A stretch of 64,000 nt of DNA from Siphlonurus alternatus (lineage: Eukaryota > Arthropoda > Insecta > Ephemeroptera > Siphlonuridae). This document shows, piece by piece, positions 1 to 42,302 of the stretch; within the stretch, counting starts at the first letter, position 1, and every line of letters begins with the position of its first letter. A program made the translations under genes and the position numbers. The notes below the pieces were generated by a model. That model did no database searches. It was not told where the DNA came from and saw only the letters and a list, made by a program, of their open reading frames with translations. The stretch spans positions 27,289,036 through 27,353,035 of the forward strand of contig OX463788.1 of NCBI GenBank assembly GCA_949825025.1. The letters are read 5' to 3'.

Positions 1-77
1 ATATAAAACCTTAGAGAACAGAAAAACAAAAAAATGTTGATTCAAAATAATGAAAGCAAAAATAACCTGTGTGTATA

Positions 78-1797
78 TGTTGGCATCCGGAAGCGAATTC
101 GCTTCGGACGCGAAATTTTTGTTCCCAACGCGTTGGGATCATTCGAAAATTCCAAGAAGCGAAATTCGCGTTCGGAGCATCGCAATTTTGATCCCAACGC
201 GTTGGGCACTTCAGCAAAATTCACAACGCGTTGGGATCAAAATTATTTGATCCCAACGCGTTCGGAACAAACGAGAATGATCCCAACGCGTTGTGAACAA
301 TGTGAAAAACGTCCAACGCGTTCGGAACAAAATTAAGATGTTTTTTAATGATTTCCATGACGCGAAGTTGATGGCGAGAAAGTCAAACTCATTGAAATTT
401 AAAATAGGATGAGTATCGCGGTTCGCGGTGTACATTAATAAATTAACAACGTAATACTTTCGTAATATGCTAATTAATTAATTGAAACTTAAGGAAGAAC
501 AAAAAAATAGGGTCGTATTATGAAAAAGAAAACAGCACTTACCTTTCAAAAAAGCACACAAAATATAAAGCATATAAAAATAAAATATTATTTTGCATAA
601 AATTCAATATTGTCTTATAACAATTCTTTTACAGCAGTATAAAAAACACTTCTCTCCATAATTGTTATTTTTACACTGCAACGAAGAAACATTTGTCCAT
701 GTTTTTAGGCATTATAAACCAACACGACAGCACCGCACACGAATAAGAAGTGAAATGACTTAATTTAAATTTACATGCTTGACCTTTGTAATAAACCGTA
801 TCCAAATATAATCAACAATTGAGTACCAAAGGTCACTAGGATATCACATATCTTATTTTTTTTTTTTAATTGACAATTACATAAAAAAATAAATTTACTA
901 ATTTCATGTAAAATTCATAATGAATCATGTCATTTCATTTTGCAAATTGAAGAAAATTTAATCTAATTTAATGTGTAAATTAACTCAATCAAAGTCTTCT
1001 GCTCGTTGTTAGTAAACAAAGAATTTTATTGTTGTGTAATGTCTGTCGCGTGAAAGGAAAAACGTGGGACGGTTGTTGATTTACATGTTAATTTATGGAA
1101 AATGATCGTTAATTATGAAGTTGAAACGGTTAACTATTATAGCGCCAACAATACCATTATGCCTAAAAACATGAACAAGTGTTTCTTCGTTGCAGTGTAA
1201 AAATAATAATTATAGAGAGAAGTGTTTTTTATACTGCTATAAAAGAATTGTTACAAGACAATATTGAATTTTATGCAAAATAATATTTTATTTTTATATG
1301 CTTTATATTTTGTATGCTTTTTTGAAAGGTAAGTGCTGTTTTCTTTTTCATAATACGACCCTATTTTTTTGTTCTTCCTTAAGTTTCAATTAATTAATTA
1401 GCATATTACGAAAGTATTACGTTGTTAATTTATCAATGTACACCGCGAACCGCGATACTCATCCTATTTTAAATTTCAATGAGTTTGACTTTCTCGCCAT
1501 CAACTTCGCGTCATGGAAATCATTAAAAAACATCTTAATTTTGTTCCGAACGCGTTGGACGTTTTTCACATTGTTCACAACGCGTTGGGATCATTCTCGT
1601 TTGTTCCGAACGCGTTGGGATCAAATAATTTTGATCCCAACGCGTTGTGAATTTTGCTGAAGTGCCCAACGCGTTGGGATCAAAATTGCGATGCTCCGAA
1701 CGCGAATTTCGCTTCTTGGAATTTTCGAATGATCCCAACGCGTTGGTTGGGAACAAAAATTTCGCGTCCGAAGCGAATTCGCTTCCGGATGCCAACA
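78..1797. mobile_element. Foldback element FB1, TGTT-GAATTCG tip family
   Basis: Two arms of about 640 bp (78-717 and 1160-1797) are near-perfect reverse complements around a spacer of about 440 bp. The tips are TGTTGGCATCC and its complement, flanked by TATA on both sides. Directly inside each tip is the palindrome GAAGCGAATTCGCTTC. Further in, short units built on CCCAACGCGTTGGG repeat five to six times per arm. The arms differ by a 4 bp duplication (GTTG near 1744). No protein of its own is visible; ORFs here are translations of the arms. Confidence 0.85.
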
Positions 1798-2500
1798 TAT
1801 ACAAATCAATGTTAGCTAAACTTTGATAATTTTACCATCAACTTATGGACGAGATCTCAACTGAAATATTTTAAGTTCTAAATTAAATAATATAAATAAA
1901 TTTATAATATATTTCCTGACATAATTATTATAAAATTTATTCATTATGAAAAATCATCTATGCATTATCTATTTCAATTAAAACGATCTGTAAAAAACAC
2001 AAATTATCAAAAGATGAAAGATGAATGCTATATTCAGAGGGTTCGTAGAAAAAGAAAAAGATATTCAAAATTGTGCGATTTAAGGTGGCCGGTCCACAGC
2101 AAGCTTGATGGTTATAACCACATTAAACTGTGCAAATTTGGGTATCTTTTTCTACGACCCCTCTGAATACAGCATTTATATAGCATTTCATATATCATTT
2201 ATGATAATTTGTATTTTTACGGGTTGTCTATCCTTTTCCTTAATTAAAATAATTTGTTATACAATATAGTATAGCATTGCCTTAGTTGTAAATTAAACAA
2301 GAGTTATAGAGGACAAGTGTGGATTAATTCAGACTATAGTGACAATATATTACTCAGAAATAGAAGTGTTTTGTGTGTTTTTCAACGAAAGAGTGCATGC
2401 CAAAAAGAGTATTTTCCTGTTCATATATCTCAAGCTGATGAAATGAAAGCAATAAAAAATAAAATAAAAATAAGGTAATAAATAAAAGTAAATTAAGGTA
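1798..2500. other. AT-rich stretch left of NPAT exon 12
   Basis: Apart from the small inverted-repeat element at 2003-2211 I see nothing coding. It is probably NPAT intron or 3' region. Confidence 0.5.
2003..2211. mobile_element. Small MITE
   Basis: About 200 bp inverted repeat: GCTATATTCAGAGGGTTCGT at 2028-2047 returns as the complement near 2152-2178, with weaker pairing of the outer ends (AAATTATCA / TGATAATTT). The centre is a short unpaired stretch at about 2080-2125. Confidence 0.6.
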
Positions 2501-2501
2501 C

Positions 2502-33043
<30,542 letters not shown>

Positions 33044-33270
33044 TACACTATAAATAGATTATTATATTACGTTAAATTGAAACAAAAATATAGTATTTAC
33101 ATTGAACAACACAAAACTAACACAAGGGATCAACGATCTGCCATTTTTCCCACAAATTTTTGTTCAGTGATATTACTTATGAGCACTGGAGCGCTGCTGT
33201 TGCAAAGGAGCGTTGACCGGCGTCGGGCCGGGTCGGGCGTTGATTTGTTCGTACTAAGCGCCAAGATTCA
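33044..33270 (-). promoter_or_regulatory. Candidate NPAT leader/promoter region
   Basis: Upstream of the NPAT ATG lies a GC-rich patch (33181-33265) that stands out from AT-rich surroundings. It contains TTGGCGCT on the minus strand (about 33257-33265), which resembles an E2F site. NPAT is an S-phase gene under E2F control in vertebrates (established); the same here is inference. No clear TATA box fits. Confidence 0.35.
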
Positions 33271-35235
33271 AATAAAACTATTATTTGTTTTTTATTTATT
33301 TATTTATTATATTCACATTTAAAATATGCAAAAATTATCTGAAAGAAAAAAAATATATATTATTGGCATTAAACATATATATAATAGTATATAAATAGAA
33401 TAATTAAACAAAATTTCATAATATGATTTCCAAAATAATTCAAATTCAAATTTCAAATTCAAATTTTTATTTCGATCGTTAATTGCATGGCTTTTATTCA
33501 GAGCGAACTACTCAAGTACGCTCTGTTTTATTACAGCTACAGCATAGATCACGTCAGAGTTGTTACATAGATTCACTATAATATTAACTCTATGTTAACT
33601 CTATGCATAGACACATATGCATATGTGTCTATTAATTAATATATACTCAAGTAAAAATATGTATGGGTAATGTATGGTAAAAATATGGTTTTTGTATGGT
33701 TTGGTATGGGAAAAGTGTGGTTTTGTATGGTCTTGTATGGTCATGAAAAATTTGATTGAAAATAGGTATGGTTAAAGTATGGGCAGCAATTTATTTTATT
33801 TAATGCACCTTGTGAACCATACAATGACCATACAATTTACAATTGACCACATTTTACCCATATACTTTTGATGAAGGAAAAAATTTTAAAGTACAAAACG
33901 GACTTAGAAAAATTTTCTGCTCATCATGCAGTAACTACATGCTGTAGAAGAGGGGGAAAAATGAATCGAAATCAACATTAATTTTTGCATGCTAAATTAT
34001 TAATTATTATATTAATTTTGTATGTCCCTTAATTTGTGACTATTAATTTTTACAAAATTTAATTTTGTATATTAATTAGTTATAAACAGACACAATTTTA
34101 GATTTTAGTATATATTAATCATTAATTATTGCCTCAAGTTGATGTACTCAAATTGCTTGCATATATAATATATTAAGTATTAAATGTTAATAAAAAAACA
34201 AAACAAAACATATCATTATAATATACTGTGTTTGAATTTAAGCGGGGCGCTTTAAAATAATCGATACGATCTATCGATCTTTTTTCCAGCTGTGTGTTTA
34301 AAAAAAATAAAGATGGTCCGTTAAAAGAAGCTGCTGAAAAGATGGCTTGCCTTGGATCTGTGATCGTTTTATCATTGAAGAAATGCACGAAACCACTTTT
34401 TTCGACTTAATTAATGGTAAGTAATTATCTGCATTTATTTTTTAGTCATTTCACGTGCCCTAAAAACACGTTTTAATAGATTTTTAACGATCGCTCTTCG
34501 GCAGGTTGCTTTGGGCGGGAGGATCGCGCTATGCTGCAGCCGTGATGTGACTGCAACTGAAGGAAGCTGCCCATCTTGTTTGCCTGAGTTTTGCTGAAAT
34601 AAAGGTAACTTTGAACTATTTGCAGCTATTTTTAATGTGAATAAGAAAAAAATGTTATATTTTTCTAATAACTTAAATTTTATCATGGTTGCAGATCATG
34701 CCTATACTGCAGTGAATCACGGACCAAATACCCCCGGACGAAATACCCCCGGACCAAATATCCCCGCCCGGACCGGACGAAATACCCCCGGACGAAATAC
34801 TCCCGGACGAAATATCCCCGGACGAAATACTCCCGGATGAAATACCCCCGGACGAAATACCCCCTTGTAAGTGGAGAGGGGCGGGTGACCAACGCGGGAG
34901 GGGAAGTTGACTTTATTTATAAAGTCTGTTTTTCTGTCGTTTGTCTGACGTCACGCGCGTCGTATTAAAGAAGGAAGTTAGTAACGCCATTTTCCGCAAC
35001 AAATATATATCAAATAATATTCAAAGTATATTTATAGTTAATGCCGTATCAAGATCTCAAAATGCGTCTTTAATTTTTTTATACCAAAACATACTCAAAA
35101 TTGTGCCGCAAACAAACGATTTTTGTATAATTATGCCGCTATGCTTACTTTGATTGTGCGGCAATTATAAATTGTCTCAGCGTTTTGCAGCAAGATTTTG
35201 AAGGTTTTTAAACGATTTTAGGTTTTTAAACCTAG

Positions 35236-36110
35236 GTGTGCCCCTAGCGATTTGAGCAAAGCCCGAAATTAACAAATACTTCGGGCTTTGCTCATTTAAA
35301 TTTGAACATTTCTAGAAGTGCATACTCAAATCGAAAAGAGCAATCCCCGACGAGAAGTTTTATTTATATTGGGTTTTGCTCATTTAAATTTGATCATTTC
35401 TAGAAGTGCTCAAATCGAAAAAAGCGAACCCCGACGAGAAGTTTTATTTCGGGGTTTGCTTATTTAAATTTGCTCATTTCTAAAAGTGCCCAACTCGAAA
35501 AAGGCAACCCCGACGAGAATTTTTATTTCGGGCTTTTCTCACTATTTTGATCATTTCTAGAAGTGCTCAAAGCAAAATGAAAAATAATAATTGGAAATTG
35601 TACCGTATTATAGCAATAAATAATAGAATAATGTAAATTTATTAATATTTTAATAATAAATGTCACTTTTTTAATTTGATAAAATACAAATTTAACATTA
35701 ATAGCATGTATAGTAATTTTTTTTTATTAAAACATTTCTTTCTGTATTATTCAAGTCATATTGAAAAAATACGATTTTTTCACACTGAGAGACACTTTTA
35801 ATTTTTTTAGTATCATTTTTTTATAATTAAAGGGTATGATTACAATTTATATACTCTAGCAATGAATCCCAGGTTGCAGATGAACAATTTCTAAGTTCAG
35901 ACGACGTACCATACATGACAAAGAAAAGAGTGTCTCAGATCAGCAGCAGCATTAGCAAATTCAAAGCAAGGTTTTGTGTTTTGCAACTACAAGAAAGGTT
36001 GCCAATCTAAAACATGTTGTGCAAAGAAAAAATTTAGATGAATTTTAAAATGCCATGATAGTAATCCCTGCAAAAATAAGTCAAGTTCAGGTAATAATCA
36101 GGTATAATAT

Positions 36111-36141
<31 letters not shown>

Positions 36142-36782
36142 TTTTCAATTAGTAGGTTTGGTACCATCTTGAGGAGCTCTTTGCTTCTTAGCAAGTTCTG
36201 TAAATTAAGATAAAATGATTTTATAATATATCAGCTGTAAAATATTTATTTAAATTAACTAACATTATACAATATTAATATAAAAAGTGTGACGAAATCG
36301 TATTTTTCAGTATGACTTGAATAAAACAGAAAGAAATATTTTAGTAAAAAAATAATATACACGCTAATGCTAAATTTGTATTTTTGTTACTTAATTAAAA
36401 AAGTGATGTAATTAAAATATTATTAAATTCACAATATTTTATTGTTTGAATTATTTATTACAAATTATTGCTATAATACGGCACAATTTCCAATTATTAT
36501 TTTTCACTTTGCTTTGAGCACTTCTAGAAATAATCAAAACGGTGAGCAAAGGGGTTTGCTTTTTCCGATTTGAGCACTTCTAGAAATGGTCAAATTTAAA
36601 TGAGTAAATTTAAACCCGGAATAAAACTTCTCGTCGGGTTTTGCTTTTTTCGATTTGAGTACTTCTAGAAATGTTCAAATTTATATGAGCAAAGCTCAAA
36701 ATATTTGTTAATTTCGGGCTTTGCTCAAATCGCTAGGGGCACACCTAGATGTGCGCATTGAATTCGGGCTTTGGTGCCAACA
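35236..36782. mobile_element. Foldback FB6, TGTT-GAATTCG tip family, left tip lost
   Basis: The right end reads GAATTCGGGCTTTGGTGCCAACA followed by TATA. At the left, pairing starts at CTAGGTGTGCCCCTAGCG, so the outermost 40 bp are missing. The arms carry TTTCTAGAAGTGC palindromes and GAGCAAAGCCCGAAATTAAC / complement pairs. The centre holds a short conserved ORF (35864-36010). Same family as 50191-51755. Confidence 0.8.
35864..36010 (+). pseudogene. Exon-like ORF inside FB6
   Basis: Directly after ATATACTCTAG, a possible splice acceptor, an open frame reads NESQVADEQFLSSDDVPYMT, then KKRVSQISSSISKFKAR, and ends in TAA. The copy at 50826-50973 keeps the same frame with about a dozen amino-acid changes, several silent changes and one whole-codon indel. 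I do not recognise the protein. It could be a captured host terminal exon or a remnant of the element's own gene. Confidence 0.5.
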
Positions 36783-37459
36783 TATATAAATAGAAAAGGA
36801 ATTAATAAATAAGGAAATAAATAGAACAACAAGTAAATTAAGTTTCTTCAGGAGGGGTACACATGCTACGTTAAGTGTTCACGGCACCTATAGCACCGGG
36901 GGACCAAAAACAATAAAAAATATTGCATTTTTAGACCTATACCAATCGAATCAGAATTAAAAAATTACACCAAAAAATTTACTTAATTTTTTTTTTAAAG
37001 TTAAAAAATTATATAGGGACGATTTTGAAAATTTTTAGTATAAAAAAATCTAACAAAAATGCAATAAACACTAATAATTAATATGCATAAAATGTATCAT
37101 ATCAAAATATATTACACATTTATTTTAATAAGATATGAATGATATGATAAATTAATGCATAATGTATTAGCCTAACGTTACTAACTTCCTTCTTTAATAC
37201 GACGCGCGTGACGTCAGACAAACGACAGAAAAACAGACTTTATAAATAAAGTCAACTTCCCCTCCCGCGTCGGTCACCCGCCCCTCTCCACTTACAAGGG
37301 GGTATTTCGTCCGGGGGTATTTCATCCGGGAGTATTTCGTCCGGGGATATTTCGTCCGGGAGTATTTCGTCCGGGGGTATTTCGTCCGGTCCGGGCGGGG
37401 ATATTTGGTCCGGGGGTATTTCGTCCGGGGGTATTTGGTCCGCTTACCACTGCAGTACC

Positions 37460-38326
37460 GGCAATGGGAAACTGCCTCCGGTGTCCACGGCCATGAGTTA
37501 CATGATCGAGACCTTGTAATTTGTGCCATCAGCCATCACTGCACAGCTAGCTGCCCTCTCCTTGCTCGAGTGGTGAAGAAATGACTGAACTTACAATTGT
37601 AAGTATAATAAATTATTACCGGTACCTAAAAGTTGTAACATTTGAACGTTTTTGTTGTATGATTCACTATCCATTTACTATAATATAATTGTTTAATACA
37701 ATACGTATACAGTGCAGTAGGCAAATGCTTGTACTGTGGTGTGCTTATTTCTAGCTCTGTGTAGACTGTATACATTATGTACTGTAGGTCTGTTTGTAAA
37801 CTCTACCCTGTCCACACTTGATCGCAACCTCGATCGATCATGTCCAAGTGCATATTTATTACATATAAGAAAGTATAATATGTACATGAAACCTGTACCG
37901 TTCACGGTTTCGCACTTAATTTATTTGTTAACTCCACCCAGTGTTCTAGTGTACATTGCACTTTCTGCACTCACCATCAACCTCATTTCCAAGTACATAT
38001 TTTACTATTTTTAAAAGGAAAGGCTGTGCAGAAAACATATATAGTTCAGAGCTTATGAAAAGGCCTCGAATGCATACCTAATTTCCCTTGAATCAACCCC
38101 AAAAAATTACATTCTACAGATAAAGTACGGTAAAAAAGTCACCATGATTTCCCCCACCCCTTTCTCCTTGTCGAGAATTTAACCATGCAACATAACGATT
38201 AATGTATTTTTTTTCCTCGAAAGAGAAATTTGAATTCAGTTATTAATTTATAAAAGGTGAGACAAGGATAAGAATATTTCTATAGTTATGTAAATTTCTT
38301 ATTTACTGTATATTTTTACACTATAA
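37460..38326. other. No clear gene
   Basis: Contains a short stretch with loosely repeated halves (about 37795-37870 and 37925-38005, GTAAACTCTACCC / GTTAACTCCACCC). Exon-like signals near 37448-37530 on the minus strand are discussed as a finding. Nothing else is supported. Confidence 0.4.
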
Positions 38327-38400
38327 CAGTACTGTATTCATACACAGTGATATATGCATACAGTACTGTATGCATATATCACTGTATGAATACACTACTG
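38327..38400. repeat. 74 bp hairpin
   Basis: CAGTACTGTATTCATACACA and the complement of its right arm pair over about 35 bases, with one mismatch and a 2-base bulge, around the loop TA. Could be a tiny palindromic insertion or a structured RNA; nothing else supports a miRNA. Confidence 0.6.
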
Positions 38401-38489
38401 TTCTTTTCGTTTTGGTTCTGTTAATTTAAATATAATTTGGTTTGCTTATTACACAATGTAGAAATAAAAAAATTGAGGCTCTTCATGCC

Positions 38490-38703
38490 TTCATAGCTAT
38501 TTGGCCCTGCATGACATCTATAATAATGCCCTCCGCTCGCTTCCCTGTCCACCTGCAGTGATTCTGCAAGCTATGTATGGGAGCTGGCAGCGAGCAGGAG
38601 GAGGCATTGGATGTCGAAAAGCTCTATTAGCTGTAAAGGCGGTAGCAACCAGCCTTAGTAGGACACATTTTGCCGGCTTCGACAAAATGTATTTTTTAAT
38701 TTA
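38490..38703 (+). pseudogene. Orphan exon-like ORF
   Basis: After a good acceptor (CTTCATGCCTTCATAG) a frame reads YLALHDIYNNALRSLPCPPA, VILQAMYGSWQRAGGGIGCR, then KALLAVKAVATSLSRTHFAG and FDKM. Base composition is near 50 percent GC inside AT-rich DNA and the residue mix looks like a globular protein. The right border is unclear (AAAAT then GTATTT could be a weak donor). I do not recognise it. It may be an exon of an unknown gene or a captured fragment. Confidence 0.4.
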
Positions 38704-39244
38704 AAAATACCATTCATCCATTTCAGTACATTATTTAATACTGTGGAGTATTATGTGATCAACCCCAAAGAATTATTTGAATTCAATTCAATGTGCCCCC
38801 CCCCCCCCTCGAATTAAATTTAAAATATGCGGTCTTAATTTCTATCCGGAAGGAAAATTTTACATTCTTAGGCTGCGGTCGATTAACAGAGAGAGCAGCT
38901 GATTTTGAAGCTTCTAATTTTATAAATTAACAACCTCGAATCTTTTCCGCTTTCAATCAACAACTGATTAACCCCTCATGCCTAAGCTATGCCCAAAAAA
39001 TTAGTTTCAGTGTTTACAAACAGGCCTCTCAATTATGAATTTTCCTTTTATCAAGCTCCCAAAAATTAAATTAAACAGATAAATTATAGGCAGTGCACCT
39101 AACTTTTTCCCTTGCAAAAAATAAAAAATTTGAATTCTTCCACAACCATAATATTTTATGTGCCCACCCAGGGGTCAATCGTTGCCCTTTTCCACTGTGT
39201 AGTTCCCCTGGATTTGAACCCTTATATACACTTTACGTTAAATG

Positions 39245-39365
39245 GCAAAAGCTGTAGCGTCCATCCTGGCTGAGATTTCCACGTCTTCCTCAGTCGCAGG
39301 CAAATGCTGGGATGGATTGCAGGGCCGTGGACGCCCCCGTTCCGGAAGAGCCCGCGAAATGCCCA
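39245..39365 (+). mobile_element. SINE fragment (central domain)
   Basis: Carries CCATCCTGGCTGAGATTTCC, CCTCAGTCGCAGGCAAATGC, TGGGATGGATTGCAGGGCCG. This is the same order of motifs as the bodies of the 5S-headed SINE at 17491 and the tRNA-headed SINE at 40258. Head not recognisable. Confidence 0.6.
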
Positions 39366-40257
39366 TGTTATGGTTTCAGAAGGGTCGGGGTTTCAAAGTA
39401 ATATGTAAGAAAATAAATTAGTAAATAGGAGTTACCAATAGGGTTTGATAAAAAGTAAAAATAATAATAAAAAAACATCAATGTTTCAGTTTAATAAAGA
39501 AAAAGCCAAAGAATATATCTATACAGTAAAAACTTGTCGTTATATGAAATCAATAGACACAGGAAATAAGTTTTAACTTATATCAAGTTTCTCAGGGGGT
39601 TAAAAGGTAACACGACTCTGCTGATCGACATGGTCCCATTTGATTCATATGTAAATCTAAGAAAGTAAGAAGAAATACAATTTTTTTATTTTACATTTTT
39701 TTTTTTTTTTTTTTTTGTTTAGAAATAGATTGTAGTTCCTAAAAGTTACGGGCAAAAATTTCAAAGCAAATAATTAATATTCTGAATTTTTAAATTTTTA
39801 GCACAGGGTTTCCCATGGAGAGCCAAATTAAAAAATTGATTAAGAAATTTGAGCTCAAATAATTGTGGATACTTTTGAGCATTCACACATTTTGGTCTTT
39901 GGTCATGTATGTTCGTTCAATATTTATTAGTCTGCTAACTGCTAAGAGCCTAAGATTTACATGTTTATCAAATTGGACTGTGTGGATCAGCTGATCGTGT
40001 TACTTTACATTACATTTTAAACGTATAAAATATGCATGCGTTGTTATTTAAAATTTATGACCAAGAAAATAATAATTGAGGTGCGATGATTTCAATTAAC
40101 TCGGGTTACTCACTTTATCACTGCATGTGTTTAATCGGCAAAGTAAGGGATTGTCAGTTTGCGGCGTTTGTTGTATATTTAATTTTTTTTTAGCTTTTTA
40201 ACTGAACCCTATAGTATAGGGTACTGGCCACATTTAATTGACTGAATTGAATTTAAC
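39366..40257. other. No gene; decayed repeat pieces
   Basis: A pogo-like tip (ACAGTAAAAACTTGTCGTTA) starts at 39522 without a visible partner. 39610-40010 loosely resembles the MITE at 8781-9191 (CAGGGTTTCCCATGGAGAG; TTTACATGTTTATCAAATTG). Confidence 0.4.
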
Positions 40258-40556
40258 CTCCCGGCTCTTCGTAGACCCTACTTTTGTGGGTCCCTTCCAA
40301 ACCGAGGCGGCCATGTCCTAAGCAATCCATCCCAGCATTCGCCTGGTTGTGACTGAGGAAACCATGGAAACCTTAGTCAGGATGGTCGGCAATTGATGGA
40401 GGATGCCATCAATCACCTCCCGGATGCACGAGTGGGTGTTCTTTAGCAACCGCTACTTGTGAAAAGTTTGGCGGTGCATGGCTGGGTCGAACTCACGACG
40501 ATCCGATTACGAATCAGAGGTGTATACCCCTGCGTCAAGTGCCCGGTTCAACTTAA
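40258..40556 (-). mobile_element. tRNA-headed SINE, nearly complete
   Basis: On the minus strand from about 40550: box A-like TTGACGCAGGGGTATAC, anticodon stem TCTGA/TCGGA with loop TTCGTAA (anticodon CGT, Thr-like), box B GAGTTCGACCC. The central domain follows (CCTGACTAAGGTTTCCATGG, CCAGGCGAATGCTGGGATGG). Its head is unrelated to the SINE at 29730, but its body is shared with the 5S SINE. Confidence 0.78.
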
Positions 40557-41885
40557 TTTATAAATATTATCTATGACGCTACAGGAATTAGAGTAAAACA
40601 AATGTTGCAAATTTTTTTAATATTAGCGTCGACACTCGATCATTCACTAAAGTTAAAATGAATGACAAGTGCATGTATCATAATCAAGCAATAAAAATTT
40701 TTCGGCTGTAAAATACGAAAATTCGAAGGATCGCGTGTTTTTGCATAATATAATATGAATAATATCGTAATATTTACGCTCTGTTTAAAGTAGAGTGAGC
40801 GATTTAATTTTTTGAATATTTTATTTTCTAAAAATCGTTAAAATCAGGGCGATTAAGACTTAATACACAGAACTGAACAAAAGTCCCCCCCCCCCTGAAA
40901 TTACCACTATAGTAAAAAAATAAAATAACATTATACGTGATATGGTATGATTATATTCGTGTGATTGAGCGTAATAATTGCGCTCTCTCTTTGACTTCAT
41001 GAACGTCTTAATTTCTTAACGATTTATAATGCGGTTTAGTGCTATACAACATAGTAATAATATTTTAAATATTATTTGCCTTATTAAAGTTTTGATATAT
41101 TTTTTACGTCTTCTGGAATTTTCACGGCAGACGCGATAGTACGTATCCGATCAATGTAAATCGCGATATTTTCACCACGTTGCGCATTTTTATTTTTTCC
41201 GCAAATTTTTTTCCTTTTTTTTTTAAATTTTTTTGCTTTTAATTTTTTTTTTTTTTTTCTTTTTCCAAAGGACCAAAAAATCATTACATTATTAGGTTAT
41301 TACCTTATATCGTGTTTTTCATGTGCTATGGTACCACGCAATGTTATTTTGTCGGGAGTGTCGCAACCGCGATCTCATTTAAATATTAGTCAATATTGAC
41401 TTTTATTATAAATCTATATAACAACAGATTCTTCTTGTATTTTTTACAGAATCCATTCCTGGCCAAACGAAAGAAACTCATCAATCCTGATATATGCTGA
41501 TGTATAACTCCGAATATATGTTAGTTTTTAATATTTATTGTACTAATTTATAATATTTACTTACTATTTTGATATTTAAATATTATTATTATATTATGCC
41601 CAATATTTTTAATACTGATATTATGTTAACTATGTCTGATTGGATGTTATAAATTGTACATATTTAATGAAAGAATAAATTTTATAATCAATGACAATAA
41701 ATAATTATGCAGCCTTTTATTAATTAGCTTTATAATTAAGCTGACAAGATTAGAAATTGTATGGGATAAATATGGTCATTTGAATGGTTTTCATCACATA
41801 CTTTGACCATACCAGGGTGCTGAGAAATGTGGTCAAAAATATCGTATTTTCGGTCATTTTTCCCAGATTTTAGACCATATTTTGT
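40557..41885. other. No gene seen
   Basis: AT-rich with homopolymer runs (41215-41262). The short minus-strand ORF at 41084-41284 is mostly a lysine run from poly-T and is not supported. Confidence 0.5.
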
Positions 41886-41967
41886 ATGGGAAATGTATGG
41901 GAAAAAATATGGTTATTGTATGGGATAAACCATACAATAACCATATTTTTTCCCATACATTTCCCAT
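41886..41967. repeat. Perfect 38 bp stem with 6-base loop
   Basis: ATGGGAAATGTATGGGAAAA at the left is matched without mismatch over 38 bases by the right arm; loop GATAAA (41924-41929). It lies just inside the right tip of the 8.3 kb structure. Confidence 0.85.
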
Positions 41968-42302
41968 AATTTTTTTTACTTGAGTATGCATAATAATTAA
42001 TATGCATTAATTAATATTAATATAGTATAATTAATTAATATTAACTATAATTAATATGCATATTAATATGCATAGACACATTAAACACAAAGCTATATAA
42101 TAGGTGTTTAAAAATAACATACATAGGTATATAAAAAATATTCATGAATATATAAAAATATAACACTCGAACATAATAATTAATGTTCATTATTAACATT
42201 TTTTTTAATTTTCACGATATATTTTTTTATATAAGAGAGGAAAAAACAATATGTTTCAAAATCACTTTCACATAAATATAATCTAATGTAATTTTTTTTG
42301 TT

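Larger units (their letters stand above)
34706..37459. mobile_element. Foldback with 15 bp tandem repeats, containing FB6
   Basis: Ends TACTGCAGTG and complement, then arrays of GGACGAAATACCCCC-type units (34727-34865 and 37295-37444, opposite orientation). The arms then continue as unique sequence (GTTGACTTTATTTATAAAGT; TCTGACGTCACGCGCGTCGT) to about 34990 and 37172. The interior of 2.2 kb is mostly the foldback at 35236-36782. Confidence 0.78.
33646..41984. mobile_element. 8.3 kb TA-flanked terminal-inverted-repeat structure
   Basis: Tips CTCAAGTAAAAAT and complement with TA outside both. Next to each tip are repeats of ATGTATGG / GTATGGTTTT type, in opposite orientation at the two ends. 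The interior holds the foldback 34706-37459, SINEs at 39245 and 40258, and unique sequence. No transposase is visible. It may be one large element that collected insertions, or two related short elements facing each other; the sequence alone does not decide. Confidence 0.5.

Noticed and set aside
34..435. ORFs with repeated PTRWDQ / NALGS motifs, also mirrored at 1436-1809
   Set aside because: They are translations of the AACGCGTT palindrome units of FB1, open in several frames on both strands.
33077..33322. Plus-strand ORF with a GC-rich middle (possible divergent gene such as ATM next to NPAT)
   Set aside because: No ATM-like sequence; the GC-rich part is better explained as the NPAT promoter or leader.
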